A DNA stretch of 64,000 nucleotides from an uncultured Muribaculaceae bacterium (GCA_910587235.1 CAJUKD010000011.1:18111-82110), one strand, 5' to 3'; counted from the first letter of the stretch, positions 1 to 9,181 are shown. The notes: generated by a model not told the origin, from the sequence alone. Numbers and translations: made by a program.

Positions 1-37
1 TATAATAGAGAGTATAGGAGGCTTTGCCTGTGTTTTT

Positions 38-74
38 CAGCGAAAGGACACAATGATGTTGTGTCCCTTCGCTG
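38..74. repeat. Strong inverted repeat downstream of the first operon
   Basis: Arms 38-44 and 46-53 pair with 68-74 and 59-66 around a 5-nt loop, giving 15 base pairs with one A/C mismatch. It lies just after the stop codon of the minus-strand gene ending at 101, where a terminator would be expected. The minus-strand copy, however, is followed by an A-run rather than a T-run. It may stabilise the mRNA 3' end or be a non-canonical terminator. Confidence 0.55.
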
Positions 75-100
75 TGTAATGTCGGCCTGAGGCGGATTTG

Positions 101-736
101 TTATTCGGCACTGCCGCCGCGCATGCGGTTGAGCTGCTGTTCTACCGATTTGCGGAATTCCTCGTGGCGCACTTCCATTTTGGCGCGGTCTTCGTCGGGG
201 ATAAGCTGCTTGACACGTGCGCTGTAGTTGTCGGCCAGTTCGGCGGCCATTTCTTTGACAGAGCCTTGCCATTCGATACATACGTAAACGTGGTACTGTC
301 CGTCCTTGAGGCGGTATGTGTCTGTTTTGATCACTACAAGTCCAGGCAGAGTACTGTCTGCGATCTGCTGGGCGAAAGCGTCGGATGTGGTGCCTTGATC
401 GTTGGCCTGCTGGCCTTTTTTACCGTCGGAGCTGTACTGCTGTGCGGCGTCGTTGGCCTGACGGGATGCTGTTGTCACTTTGCTGCTGAGCATGCGGGCG
501 AAAGCGGCACGGGCCTGAGTTTCGGCGTAGGTCTTGGCGAACGACTGGTTGAAGTTTGTGCCTTCACCCCAGGCGCGGGTTGCGGGACGGTCTTCGGCCA
601 TCTGCTGGGAGATGGTCATTTCCACGAGGCTTTCGTTTTTCATGCTGGCTGCGTTCTTGGAGCCGCCGCAGCTGCCCATGCTTAGTGCGAGGGTAGCTAT
701 AGCTATCATGCACAGTGTTTTGTTCATTTTTTTCAT
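101..736 (-). CDS. Small LPP20-like lipoprotein, last gene of the surface operon
   Basis: A 211-residue protein of unknown exact role. It begins with a lysine-containing n-region, a hydrophobic stretch and a Ser-Cys-Gly-Gly lipobox near residue 23, so it should be an outer-membrane or periplasmic lipoprotein. The middle is rich in Ala and Gln (about residues 70-120) and is followed by a compact alpha/beta part with a VYVCIEW-like strand. This layout resembles the LPP20 family of small lipoproteins, which is a weak match. It starts 45 nt after the stop of the upstream gene at 782 and is the fifth gene of an operon that begins near 7330. The operon suggests a role in assembling or stabilising the surface proteins encoded upstream. 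Confidence 0.75.
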   Translation of the reverse strand: MKKMNKTLCMIAIATLALSMGSCGGSKNAASMKNESLVEMTISQQMAEDRPATRAWGEGTNFNQSFAKTYAETQARAAFARMLSSKVTTASRQANDAAQQYSSDGKKGQQANDQGTTSDAFAQQIADSTLPGLVVIKTDTYRLKDGQYHVYVCIEWQGSVKEMAAELADNYSARVKQLIPDEDRAKMEVRHEEFRKSVEQQLNRMRGGSAE

Positions 737-781
737 AATAAATAATATTGATTGGGTTAAGTTGTTGATGTGTGTCTTTTA

Positions 782-1891
782 TTAAAAGTTGGCGATTATT
801 GCTTTCGGAACTGTGACGTAGACATCGTAGTCGTCGGCTACGAAATCCATTCGAGAGAATGATGTTTCCGACCATGAGAACGACTGTGTCCATTCGAGAT
901 TCCCGGTGCCGAGTTCGGTCAGGATGATGTCGTTGTAGCTGTTGTTCCCGTCGTAGAGGCGGCATACAAAAGGATAGTTGTGGTCGGGATTTGTTGAGAT
1001 GTCGGAGTATGGATGCCATTCATAGTTGAGGTAAACCAGAAATCCGATAGGACTTTGCAGGTTTCCGCTGAGAATGGTTTTTGTCGATGATGACGGGTAG
1101 ATGTTGAACTGTGCCAGGGAGCTTTGTGTGCTGACATATTCTGCCGATTCCCAGAGCGACGGATTTTCGGTGGGGAACGGGAGGTTTACAGTCTGTCCGC
1201 CGTAGAGTTGCGCCGAGGCTTCAGGACCTGTATAGCGGTAGACGGTGCTTCCTATTTTCACTCGTGGAATGACATTGTTGTAGAAAGAGCGCTCTCCGGA
1301 GTACTGTAGCGGATTCGGCCAATAGAGGGTCGACATCGATTCGCCGGATTCGATGGAGAGCGAGTATATGCCGTAATCGAGCATGTATTCGTCTGCGGCT
1401 CCGCTGAAGTTGATCCGAGCGGTTGTCGGACGCAGACCGCCGGAAAGGTTGAAATGTCCGTTGCGCACACTGAGGTTGCCTTCGCCTATGTATGCCGGAT
1501 CGGAGGAGGATATCGCGAGCTTTGTGTAGCCGCCGTAGACGTTGGAACTGCTGTCATAGGTGCGGCTGTGGAAGATACGCACCTGACGGCTCTCGGAGCC
1601 GCTGTAGCTGTTTCTGTTGAAAATCCAGCCCTCGCTGTCGCTTATGTGGCAGGCGAAGCCTAGACAGTCATCCGGATTGCGGCGGTCGAAGATGAATATG
1701 CAGTCGCCGTCGTCCCAGTGATGGACATTCTGCCCTGATGCGTCGTAGTCGTTGACACTTATGCGCAGGGTGATCGTGTCGCTGTCGGGCGCCGGTTCGT
1801 CTTTGTCCTTGTCGCAAGAGGCCGTGGCAATGGCTGCGCCGGCAAGCAGCACAGCCATTGCGAGGCGGGAGAATGTCGTGGCGTTCTTCAT
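782..1891 (-). CDS. Fimbrillin-like lipoprotein, paralogue of the next upstream gene
   Basis: A 369-residue exported lipoprotein: a hydrophobic signal ends in a Thr-Ala-Ser-Cys lipobox at about residue 26, followed by an acidic Asp/Lys linker. Near residue 60 is a W-D-D-G-D motif followed by I-F-I-F, like the WxDGDxI motif near the start of many Bacteroidales fimbrillin/Mfa-like subunits. It shares the signatures NxIPRVKIG-TVYRY (about residues 205-220) and a final VYVT...F strand with the neighbouring gene at 1916-3067, so the pair arose by duplication. It starts 24 nt after that gene's stop. A role as a surface or fimbria-like subunit is inferred; a non-polymerising surface lipoprotein is equally possible. 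Confidence 0.7.
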   Translation of the reverse strand: MKNATTFSRLAMAVLLAGAAIATASCDKDKDEPAPDSDTITLRISVNDYDASGQNVHHWDDGDCIFIFDRRNPDDCLGFACHISDSEGWIFNRNSYSGSESRQVRIFHSRTYDSSSNVYGGYTKLAISSSDPAYIGEGNLSVRNGHFNLSGGLRPTTARINFSGAADEYMLDYGIYSLSIESGESMSTLYWPNPLQYSGERSFYNNVIPRVKIGSTVYRYTGPEASAQLYGGQTVNLPFPTENPSLWESAEYVSTQSSLAQFNIYPSSSTKTILSGNLQSPIGFLVYLNYEWHPYSDISTNPDHNYPFVCRLYDGNNSYNDIILTELGTGNLEWTQSFSWSETSFSRMDFVADDYDVYVTVPKAIIANF

Positions 1892-1915
1892 ATTTAAAAG
1901 GCGGTGTCGTGCGTG

Positions 1916-3067
1916 TCAGAAGTTGGAGATCGTGAAGTCGGTGAGCGTTACGTAGACGTCGTTTCCACCTGATGAAATAACTTTGATGTTGCCTATCGAA
2001 GTCTGGTTGAACAAGGATGTTATGTGCCAGTTGGTTCCTGACATTCCGTCGATTTCGCACAGCGGATGGGTGGTCTGTTCGCCTCCAAGTGTCATCGACA
2101 GCACGAACGGATATGGATTTGATTCGGTCTGTGTCAGGGTGCCGCTGTAGGGAGTCCACAGCAATTCGGTAAAGAGGTGGAATCCGATGGCGCTTTCGAG
2201 AGTCTGCGACATAAGTGTGTGGGTGACGGTACCAAATATGTTCTTGCGGCTCATGGATGTGGTGTAGTTCACGTACGGAGCCGACATCCATGATTCCTCG
2301 CTGCCCGGTGTACCCGGAAGTGTCAGCAGTATGCTCATTCCCGCTTCAGGCTCGCGTGCGTCGGCTTTGTAGCGGTAGACGGTCTGGCCGATTTTGATGC
2401 GCGGAACAATGTTGTCCATGATATAGACATAAGGACTGTACCACAACCCGTCGTTTCCATGGGTCCATTGGGAGCTGCTGAATTCGTTGTTGGCCGTCGC
2501 CGGTGTAAAGAAATCGTTAGTGTTCATCCGGTAGGTACCGTTTGCATAGTTTGCATAGAAGGCGACAGGCGAGTCGCTTTTGAAGCGCATGCGTGCGCAT
2601 GCAGGATTAAGGACCATGCTTACGCGGAACAGACCCTCTACGATGCTGTACTCGCCGCTTCCTTTGAAGATCGGTGCGGTATTTGTCACGAGAATCTGGG
2701 TGGCCGGTTCATTGTCGATCGGCGAGAAAACGCCCACACATGCTCCGGAGGTGACGCCTGACTTGGAAGGCTCGAAGGTCCAGCTGCTTGTGGCCGACGA
2801 GTAGATGGCGCGTCCGAGCACCGTAGTCTGATCCGATTCAAAGAGTATGACGGTGTTCCCGTCCTGCCATGTCCAGGCAGCTCCGGCGCGGCTGTTTTTG
2901 TCATCGTTCCATTCGCCTATGCCGCCGGTCCATTCCATAGGATATGTCTTGCCGGGAGCGGCCGGGGCTTCGGGGGCGTCGGTTTCGGAGCAGGAAGCCA
3001 TACCTGCGGCGGCAAGCCCGATAAGGGCTGCCGCGATGAGGTTGTGGTTGAAATATGCTGATTTCAT
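1916..3067 (-). CDS. Fimbrillin-like lipoprotein, paralogue of the downstream gene
   Basis: A 383-residue lipoprotein with a signal peptide ending in Ala-Ser-Cys-Ser near residue 27 and a Pro/Ala-rich linker. A W-T-W-Q-D-G-N motif near residue 68 is followed by an ILFE strand, and a YSSATSSWTFEPS segment resembles the region after the WxDGD motif of fimbrillin-like proteins. The motif NIVPRIKIGQTVYRYKA (about residue 225) and the C-terminal VYVTLTDFTISNF match the paralogue at 782-1891. It lies 33 nt after the BACON lipoprotein in the same transcript. Two related pilin-like subunits beside an adhesin-like protein and a barrel protein suggest a surface assembly, but no chaperone or protease gene is adjacent. 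Confidence 0.7.
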   Translation of the reverse strand: MKSAYFNHNLIAAALIGLAAAGMASCSETDAPEAPAAPGKTYPMEWTGGIGEWNDDKNSRAGAAWTWQDGNTVILFESDQTTVLGRAIYSSATSSWTFEPSKSGVTSGACVGVFSPIDNEPATQILVTNTAPIFKGSGEYSIVEGLFRVSMVLNPACARMRFKSDSPVAFYANYANGTYRMNTNDFFTPATANNEFSSSQWTHGNDGLWYSPYVYIMDNIVPRIKIGQTVYRYKADAREPEAGMSILLTLPGTPGSEESWMSAPYVNYTTSMSRKNIFGTVTHTLMSQTLESAIGFHLFTELLWTPYSGTLTQTESNPYPFVLSMTLGGEQTTHPLCEIDGMSGTNWHITSLFNQTSIGNIKVISSGGNDVYVTLTDFTISNF

Positions 3068-3100
3068 ATTGATTGCTGAGCTTTTATGTATCGGTTGGTG

Positions 3101-5266
3101 TTAAAGGTCCCAGTTTACTTCTTCCCCGAAATCGCCGGGAAGGAAGTTAGTGCCTTCGGGGAACTGTACGACGGGGATTTCAAGAACTTTAGATTCGCCG
3201 GAGGGCACGTTGAGCAGGCGTATGCTGATGGTTCCGCGTCGTACGGATGCACCTGTATTGGGTGTGGCGATGATGTTGAATGTGTTGTTCAGCTTGTTGG
3301 CCGAGAGGATGTACCAGAAGTCGGCTGACGCTTTGGATATTTCGTAGTCGCCGTCGACGGTTATGGTATAGGTCTGAGTCTGTCCGCCTGCGGGCATAAG
3401 CGAGATTTCGGTTACAGAAGCAGAGAGCTGGCGGCCGAGCTGTCTGACGGTATAGCGCACTCGTTTTGTTTCTATTGCGCCGCTGCCGGAATTGACCTGC
3501 TGTTCGGCATTTATGACGAACAATGCCGCACGGTCGTTGCCGGATGGGTTGGGCTGTGCCGACAGGCGGTAATAGCGCTGGCTGCCTTCGTTTACCATTT
3601 CGTAGGATAGCCAGGACGGTGCCGTATGGTTCGATTCGGAGATCCATGCTTCGGCAGTGGAGCCTACGGACGAGTACACGTCAAGACGTATGGTTCCGCC
3701 TGTGGCGTTTACGGTCCCTGAGGTGTTGTCGATTATCAGGTAGGGATTTTCCTGCACGACAATCAGTTCGGTCGGCAATGCTCCGGGCTTCGCCGAGTCA
3801 TAGACATAGATTGTTCCCTGACGGTAGTCGCTGCCGCTGTTGGTTGTCACGCTGATTGTGATCTGGGCTTTGCCTGTGCCGCTTGTCGACGAGAGGCTTA
3901 TCCAGTTGGCCGACGGTGCAGCCTGCCATTCGCCTATGGTGTTGAGGGAGATTGTGCGGGAGCTTGCTGCCCATCCGAAGCTGATGGCATCTTCGGGAAT
4001 GTTTGAGTATTTGCCTGTTTGTCCGCAATGTATTGTCAGAGCTGATGCCTGTGAACCGCGTACGGAGAATACTACATCGGCCGAGCGCGATGCCGCTCCG
4101 GGGTTGGCGGTAGCCGAGAATTGCAGAACTCGCTCGCCTGATGTGCCGGAATTTGGCGATATGGTGATCCATCCGGGTTTGCTGCTTATCACCCAGTCGA
4201 CGTTGGCGTTGAGAGTGATCTGGCTTGTCGAGCCGGCGGCGTCGAAGCTCAGGCTTGTTTCCGATGCTTCGAGCTGCTGGCCGTTCTGGTTGAGCGTGAC
4301 GGTCAGGCCTGCCGATTCGGGCTGTCCTTCGGGATAGATGTTCACGTAGCCTATTCGCGAGCCGCTGGTGTTGTTGGGGGCTATGGTTATTGTGATCTGG
4401 CTCCGGCCGGCCTGTCCGCTTGCGGGGCTGACCGATACCCAGCTCTGGCAGACTGATGGAACAGTGGCGCGCCATGCGCTCTGCGAGGTGAGATTGACAG
4501 TCAGTGTTCCTCCGGTCACGGGGATGTCCTGAACTGTTTCTTCGTTTATGCCGAAAGAAGAGCCTTCCTGGGATATGGTGAAAGAGATTGAGCTGGTAGG
4601 GCGGTCGACGCAGCGAACGATAACGGTGATTTCACGGGCGTTGGTGCTCGTGTTGGGAGCCACGGTGACGCTCATGTTTCCGTCGGTGATATCGGAACCC
4701 TGCACCCATGCGAGATTGCTGAAGGTTGTGTTCAGCTTTTCGGGATTCTCGACATTTGTCAGTATGGCCACATTGACTGTTCCGCCTTCGCGTCCGATGG
4801 TATAGGAGTCGGCGGCGCCGTCGGCGAAGCGTATGTAGGGTTGCGAGCCGTTCTGCGACACGCTTATCAGCGATCCGACAAGCAGTTCGTCCTTGCCGCT
4901 GACCATTGCGATCACTGCCGTGCGTGCTTCGGAGGTTGAATTTTCCTGCGTGGTGAGTATGAGTTCCTGGTCCTCAAGCGATCCATCGCCGGAAGTCGCA
5001 TTGGCGCCGAGCCAGTCGGGCATGTCGTTCAGGTTCCATGATTCCGAGGCATAAAAGTATGTGCTTGCCTCGCCGCCCTCGAATGGGAAGTTGAAGTATG
5101 TGTTGTAGACCGTGACCTGATATTCTTTGTCGGAGAATTTGAATTCATAATCCCCGTAATTTTCCTTCAGGATTTCTTCGGGGTTGTAGTCGTCGCAGGC
5201 GGTGAATCCGGCCATTGCGACGGCTGTCAGCGCGGCGGCGCATATATATCTTAGCGATGCTTTCAT
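3101..5266 (-). CDS. Large BACON-repeat surface lipoprotein
   Basis: A 721-residue lipoprotein. The signal ends with Thr-Ala-Cys-Asp-Asp near residue 24; the acidic residues after Cys resemble surface-export signals of Bacteroidota lipoproteins. The rest is a chain of at least five beta-sandwich repeats of about 85-95 residues with BACON hallmarks: an 'S-L-S-F-D-A-A-G' type strand, then 'W-x-x-S...P-x-W-I-T-I-S-P-x-S-G' and a Ser/Gly-rich end (clear examples at about residues 245-330, 335-415 and 420-510). BACON domains are proposed to bind carbohydrate or mucin glycans and act as spacers. No enzyme domain is attached, so this is best read as an adhesin or binding stalk. It starts 15 nt after the stop of the PEGA gene. 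Confidence 0.85.
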   Translation of the reverse strand: MKASLRYICAAALTAVAMAGFTACDDYNPEEILKENYGDYEFKFSDKEYQVTVYNTYFNFPFEGGEASTYFYASESWNLNDMPDWLGANATSGDGSLEDQELILTTQENSTSEARTAVIAMVSGKDELLVGSLISVSQNGSQPYIRFADGAADSYTIGREGGTVNVAILTNVENPEKLNTTFSNLAWVQGSDITDGNMSVTVAPNTSTNAREITVIVRCVDRPTSSISFTISQEGSSFGINEETVQDIPVTGGTLTVNLTSQSAWRATVPSVCQSWVSVSPASGQAGRSQITITIAPNNTSGSRIGYVNIYPEGQPESAGLTVTLNQNGQQLEASETSLSFDAAGSTSQITLNANVDWVISSKPGWITISPNSGTSGERVLQFSATANPGAASRSADVVFSVRGSQASALTIHCGQTGKYSNIPEDAISFGWAASSRTISLNTIGEWQAAPSANWISLSSTSGTGKAQITISVTTNSGSDYRQGTIYVYDSAKPGALPTELIVVQENPYLIIDNTSGTVNATGGTIRLDVYSSVGSTAEAWISESNHTAPSWLSYEMVNEGSQRYYRLSAQPNPSGNDRAALFVINAEQQVNSGSGAIETKRVRYTVRQLGRQLSASVTEISLMPAGGQTQTYTITVDGDYEISKASADFWYILSANKLNNTFNIIATPNTGASVRRGTISIRLLNVPSGESKVLEIPVVQFPEGTNFLPGDFGEEVNWDL

Positions 5267-5281
5267 ATTGGTTGTCGTAGC

Positions 5282-7330
5282 TTAGAAGATGATTACAGCT
5301 GATAGGTTCACTCTGAAGCCGGTGCCCCAGCCTTTGATTTTCGACGAGTACTCGGAGAACTGGCTGTAGGCATCGCCTTTGGCAATGGCGAAGTAGTATT
5401 CGGGCGTGAGGCTAAGTCCGAAATTGTAGCCGCAAGCCCAGTAGAGGCGCAGGGCTGCAAGGCCGCTGGCGCAGTATGAGTTGTACCATTCGTCTTCGTA
5501 GCTTACTCCGAGGTTCGATTTCATAATCACGTGGCGGTAGCCTATCATCGGTGTGATGTCGAATGCCGATGGGGTCAGGATGCGCCAGCCTGCGCGTGCG
5601 CCTATTATCATTGTAGCTTTGGGTTCGGAGTAGGAGCCTCCTACGGGTTCCCAGTAAGTGGGCTGTCCGTCGACTGACGAGCTGCCTTCGACGGGGCGGT
5701 AGGCTGTCAGCCCGGCTATGTTGTTTGCGAAGGGCAGGTTGTAGAACATTTCGAAGTTGAAGCCGCCGAGGTGGAAACCGGTTGTGAATTCGGCGTCGAA
5801 TAGGTTGCCTCCGCCTATGCCTGCGCTGAAGTAGTAGTCGTTGCGCTGGTGCAGGCGGCGCTTGTGCTTGATGGTGATGCTGCGGTGTTCGGCGTCGAAT
5901 GTGGTGGTCTTTGTGTAGTCTTTGTAGAAGTATCCGCCGGGAGCGGTGATGGTGTATTCGCCGGGCTTGCCGCGCAGTTCGTAGTAGCCGTTCTTCACTT
6001 CCTTGCGCATTCCGTTGACGTAGATGTAGTTGTCCTGGGGAGCGTTGATGCGCACGGTGATTATGTTTGTCATCCTGGCGTTGACAGCCACAGGTTCGCC
6101 TTGCTTGAGGGTGACGGACTGTGTCCAGGGCTGGTAGTCGGGATGTGTCAGTTCGACTTTGTGGTTGCCTATTATAAGATCGGAAATCACAAGCGGAGTT
6201 TTGCCGCGCACGGTACCGTCGACTTTAATGGTGGCGCCGGAAGGAGTTGAGGTCAGTTCCAGAGAGCCGAAGATGGGCGATGGAGCGGGCATGTCTATGA
6301 CGACGGGTTTTTTGATGTCGGTCACATTCACCGGTTTGCGGCTTGGTGTGTGGCCTTCGAGCCTGGCTTCGATCACGTGGTTGCCTTCTTCGAGCGGACC
6401 GTTCCATTCGCCTTGTGCCATAAGTTTACCGTCGACGTAGATGCCGGCGTTTTTGGGTACGCTTATCCGGGCGCGTGCGAAGTTGCCGCTGAGGATAGGA
6501 GTCAAGGTTGTGGTCTGGCCGTCGTTGATGTCGAATGAAGCCTCGTAGGGGTTATACAGGTTTTTTGCGATTTTGAGTGTATAGCCCTGTTTTGAGTCGA
6601 GTTTGTATTTATTGACGGAACCTGTGCCTATGTGGCGGTTGTCGACGTATATCTCGGCGCCTTTCAGCTCTTCGGTAGCGGGAATTGTCAGGTAGCCGAA
6701 TGCCGGACGGAGTATCAGCCGCACGGGCACGGCCTGTTTGGGGTCATTGACTGTGACCCGTCCCACTTCGTCGTGATAGCCGGGTGCTGTGGCTCTATAT
6801 TCGTATTCGCCGAATCGTACCGATTTCGAGGCATGTCCGTTGCTGTCGAGTTTCCATGGCTCGCCGGCAACTTCAAGATATGTATCGCCGCTTTTCGGGT
6901 CTATGGTGAATTCAAGGTACTGCTTGGCGTCGGTCAGGAAGAGTTCGCCGAGTTTTATGCGGTAGGTCTTGCTTGATTCTATTTTGGTGCGACCGAAGTT
7001 GCAGCGGTCGCCGTCGACGTTGGGGCTGTCGTAGCTGATGTCGACAAAGCGTACGCCGGGCGATACCCAAAGCAGATAGATCGTTTTGCCGTTGACTTTT
7101 GCCGTTTCTTTTTCAAAAGGCGTACCGCCCATGTCGAAACTGTATTCGCCGGAATCGGTTGCCGGTTCGACTATTATGACGGCCATCGCGTTGCCGTTGG
7201 CGTCGAGCTTCTTGCGGGCAAGTGCGGTGTTGTCGTTTTCGTCAAGTGTGATTGGGGAAATTTTGATTTTTTGCTGTTGGGCCGACAATGTACCGAATGC
7301 GAGAACAGTAGCGATAAGTAATGCGATCAT
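5282..7330 (-). CDS. PEGA-repeat protein with C-terminal outer-membrane barrel
   Basis: I take the start at 7330 (682 residues) because the protein then opens with a signal peptide (MIALLIATVLAFGTLSAQ) and a promoter lies at 7451-7481; the longer frame up to 7492 would begin upstream of the transcript. Several PEGA-type repeats follow; the clearest (about residues 358-425) reads 'G-S-L-E-L-T-S-T-P-S-G-A-T-I-K-V-D-G...G-x-T-P'. From about residue 495 the sequence becomes alternating aromatic and glycine-rich strands and ends in Phe, as expected for an eight-stranded outer-membrane barrel. First gene of the five-gene operon. PEGA repeats are common in surface-layer and envelope proteins. The inferred role is the membrane anchor or scaffold for the lipoproteins encoded downstream. 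Confidence 0.8.
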   Translation of the reverse strand: MIALLIATVLAFGTLSAQQQKIKISPITLDENDNTALARKKLDANGNAMAVIIVEPATDSGEYSFDMGGTPFEKETAKVNGKTIYLLWVSPGVRFVDISYDSPNVDGDRCNFGRTKIESSKTYRIKLGELFLTDAKQYLEFTIDPKSGDTYLEVAGEPWKLDSNGHASKSVRFGEYEYRATAPGYHDEVGRVTVNDPKQAVPVRLILRPAFGYLTIPATEELKGAEIYVDNRHIGTGSVNKYKLDSKQGYTLKIAKNLYNPYEASFDINDGQTTTLTPILSGNFARARISVPKNAGIYVDGKLMAQGEWNGPLEEGNHVIEARLEGHTPSRKPVNVTDIKKPVVIDMPAPSPIFGSLELTSTPSGATIKVDGTVRGKTPLVISDLIIGNHKVELTHPDYQPWTQSVTLKQGEPVAVNARMTNIITVRINAPQDNYIYVNGMRKEVKNGYYELRGKPGEYTITAPGGYFYKDYTKTTTFDAEHRSITIKHKRRLHQRNDYYFSAGIGGGNLFDAEFTTGFHLGGFNFEMFYNLPFANNIAGLTAYRPVEGSSSVDGQPTYWEPVGGSYSEPKATMIIGARAGWRILTPSAFDITPMIGYRHVIMKSNLGVSYEDEWYNSYCASGLAALRLYWACGYNFGLSLTPEYYFAIAKGDAYSQFSEYSSKIKGWGTGFRVNLSAVIIF

Positions 7331-7450
7331 ACGTATCGTGCTTCTGCGGCCGATTAGATAGAAAGGTCTATTCTCCACAATTAAAAATGTGATTAGGTTT
7401 AAAATCAGTTGTCTAAGGTGGTTTTTGAATGCCGAATCCGACATTTCGGG

Positions 7451-7481
7451 TAAAGATACGTTTTTTTTGTGATTGTACAAA
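7451..7481 (-). promoter_or_regulatory. Promoter of the PEGA/BACON operon
   Basis: On the minus strand a TTTG box (7478-7481) is followed after 19 nt by TATCTTTA (7451-7458), a near-perfect Bacteroidota -33/-7 pair. Transcription would start near 7445, leaving a leader of about 115 nt before the start at 7330. Confidence 0.7.
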
Positions 7482-7698
7482 AAAATTAACATTTAAGCTT
7501 GTTTCTGTAAGCTTGTGCCCTGATTGTTTTAAGGTCAATATGAAAGACCGGCGTAGCGCCGGCGGCACGGTGGAGTACATAAACCCGTGACTTGATGGAG
7601 CTTTATGGAAGAATGAAAAATAGAAGCTCGGCGAGCCGATATCGTGATTCGGGTTCACAACGTCGGCTCGCCGAGTCTTGGGTGCTTGTGTGGTGGTG
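7482..7698. other. Intergenic region with terminator only
   Basis: About 370 nt lie between the PEGA start (7330) and the gdhA stop (7699). They hold the PEGA promoter and the gdhA terminator; I see no other gene or motif. Confidence 0.6.
7627..7675 (-). terminator. Probable gdhA terminator
   Basis: A perfect 13-bp inverted repeat (7627-7639 with 7663-7675, 23-nt loop) sits 24 nt after the gdhA stop. On the minus strand the stem is followed by a short T-rich stretch (CTTCTATTTTT). Each arm is itself partly palindromic. Confidence 0.6.
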
Positions 7699-9039
7699 TC
7701 AGAGCACGCCTTGCGCCATCATGGCGTCGGCCACTTTCATGAAACCGGCAATATTGGCGCCGCGGACGTAGTTGACGTAGCCGTCGGCTTCGCTGCCGTA
7801 GCGCACGCATTGCTCGTGGATTCCGCGCATGATTTCTGCCAGTCGCCTGTCGACCTCTTCGGCGCTCCATGAGAGTTTCTGCGAGTTCTGGGCCATTTCA
7901 AGTCCGGAGGTAGCTACTCCGCCGGCGTTCGCGGCCTTGCCCGGGGCATAGAGTATGCGTGCCTCGATGAAGCGGTGGACGGCTTCGGGTGTGGATGGCA
8001 TGTTGGCACCTTCGCTGACGGCGAAACATCCGCCGGCAAGCAGGGCTTCGGCGTCGAGCACGTTCAGCTCGTTCTGTGTGGCCGAGGGCATTGCTATGTC
8101 GCACTGCACCAGGCGCCAGGGCGAACGGTCGGGATGGTATTGCAGTTCGGGGAAACGTTCGGGCACTTCGTGGAGGCGTCCGCGCATGTAGGTTTTTAGC
8201 TCGAAGATATAGTCGAACTGCTCGCGGGTCAGACCGTCGGGGGCTATGATCGAGCCGCCGGAGTCGCTCATCGACACGACTTTGCCACCAAGTTCCATTA
8301 TTTTTTTCGCTGTGTATGTGGCCACGTTGCCTGAGCCGGAGATGGCTACCCGACGGCCGGTGATTTCGAGTCCGCGTGTGGCCAGCATGTTCTGCAGGAA
8401 ATAGCAGTTGCCGTAGCCGGTGGCTTCGGGGCGGATCAGGGAGCCGCCGAAAGCGATGCCCTTACCTGTAAAGGTTCCGGTGAATTCGCGGGCCATTTTT
8501 TTGTAGTAGCCGTACATGTAGCCCACTTCGCGTGCGCCTACGCCTATGTCGCCGGCCGGAACGTCGGTGTCGGCGCCTATATGGCGCCAGAGTTCGGCCA
8601 CGTATGCCTGGCAGAAGCGCATGATTTCCATGTCGGAGCGGCCTCGGGGCGAGAAGTCGCTGCCGCCTTTGGCGCCGCCCATGGCAAGGGTGGTCAGCGA
8701 GTTTTTGAATGTCTGCTCGAAAGCCAGGAATTTGAGGATCGACAGGTTGACGGAAGCATGGAAGCGTATGCCGCCTTTGTATGGGCCGATGGCGTTGTTA
8801 TGCTGTACGCGGTAGCCCATGTTGTTTCGGACGCGTCCGTTGTCGTCGACCCACGACACGCGGAAAGCGAATATGCGGTCCGGTATGCACAAGCGTTCGA
8901 TAAGGTTATAGCGCTCGAATTCGGGGTGCTCGTTATAGACATCCTCGATTGATGAAAGCACTTCTTCTACTGCCTGATGGTACTCCGGTTCATTGGGGAA
9001 TCGTCGCTGGAGGTCGGCGATCACTTCTTTTGTGTTCAT
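7699..9039 (-). CDS. gdhA: NADP-type glutamate dehydrogenase
   Basis: Catalyses 2-oxoglutarate + NH4+ + NAD(P)H to L-glutamate in the cytoplasm, the main ammonia-assimilating step in gut Bacteroidales when ammonia is plentiful. The 446 residues match the hexameric bacterial enzyme (about 445-450). Visible features: the substrate-binding PYKGGIRFH near residue 88, the catalytic-lysine loop GGAKGGSDFSPRG near residue 120, and the Rossmann GSGNVA motif near residue 238. The latter is followed by V-V-S-M-S-D-S, where Ser replaces the acidic residue typical of NAD-specific enzymes. Transcribed alone from the promoter at 9068-9098 with its own terminator. Nothing unusual. Confidence 0.97.
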   Translation of the reverse strand: MNTKEVIADLQRRFPNEPEYHQAVEEVLSSIEDVYNEHPEFERYNLIERLCIPDRIFAFRVSWVDDNGRVRNNMGYRVQHNNAIGPYKGGIRFHASVNLSILKFLAFEQTFKNSLTTLAMGGAKGGSDFSPRGRSDMEIMRFCQAYVAELWRHIGADTDVPAGDIGVGAREVGYMYGYYKKMAREFTGTFTGKGIAFGGSLIRPEATGYGNCYFLQNMLATRGLEITGRRVAISGSGNVATYTAKKIMELGGKVVSMSDSGGSIIAPDGLTREQFDYIFELKTYMRGRLHEVPERFPELQYHPDRSPWRLVQCDIAMPSATQNELNVLDAEALLAGGCFAVSEGANMPSTPEAVHRFIEARILYAPGKAANAGGVATSGLEMAQNSQKLSWSAEEVDRRLAEIMRGIHEQCVRYGSEADGYVNYVRGANIAGFMKVADAMMAQGVL

Positions 9040-9067
9040 TTTGCAAACGTTCTTAGAAATTGACGCG

Positions 9068-9098
9068 CAAAATTACATAAAACTCTGCTAAATTCAAA
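9068..9098 (-). promoter_or_regulatory. gdhA promoter
   Basis: Minus-strand TTTG (9095-9098), a 19-nt spacer, then TAATTTTG (9068-9075): an exact Bacteroidota promoter. The start of transcription would be near 9061, only about 20 nt upstream of the ATG. Confidence 0.75.
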
Positions 9099-9126
9099 AT
9101 TTATGTCGGGATGCCCGGCGACAAAA

Positions 9127-9156
9127 AAAACGCTCCGCGGTGAGGCGGAGCGTTTT
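9127..9156 (-). terminator. Terminator of the nuclease / anchor-J operon
   Basis: The stem 9131-9138 pairs with 9145-9152 (8 GC-rich pairs plus flanking A/T pairs, 6-nt loop) and is followed by a run of T on either strand. It sits 25 nt beyond the stop of the minus-strand gene ending at 9182. Confidence 0.85.
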
Positions 9157-9181
9157 TCGGTTCTGTAACGTGGATGGTGTA

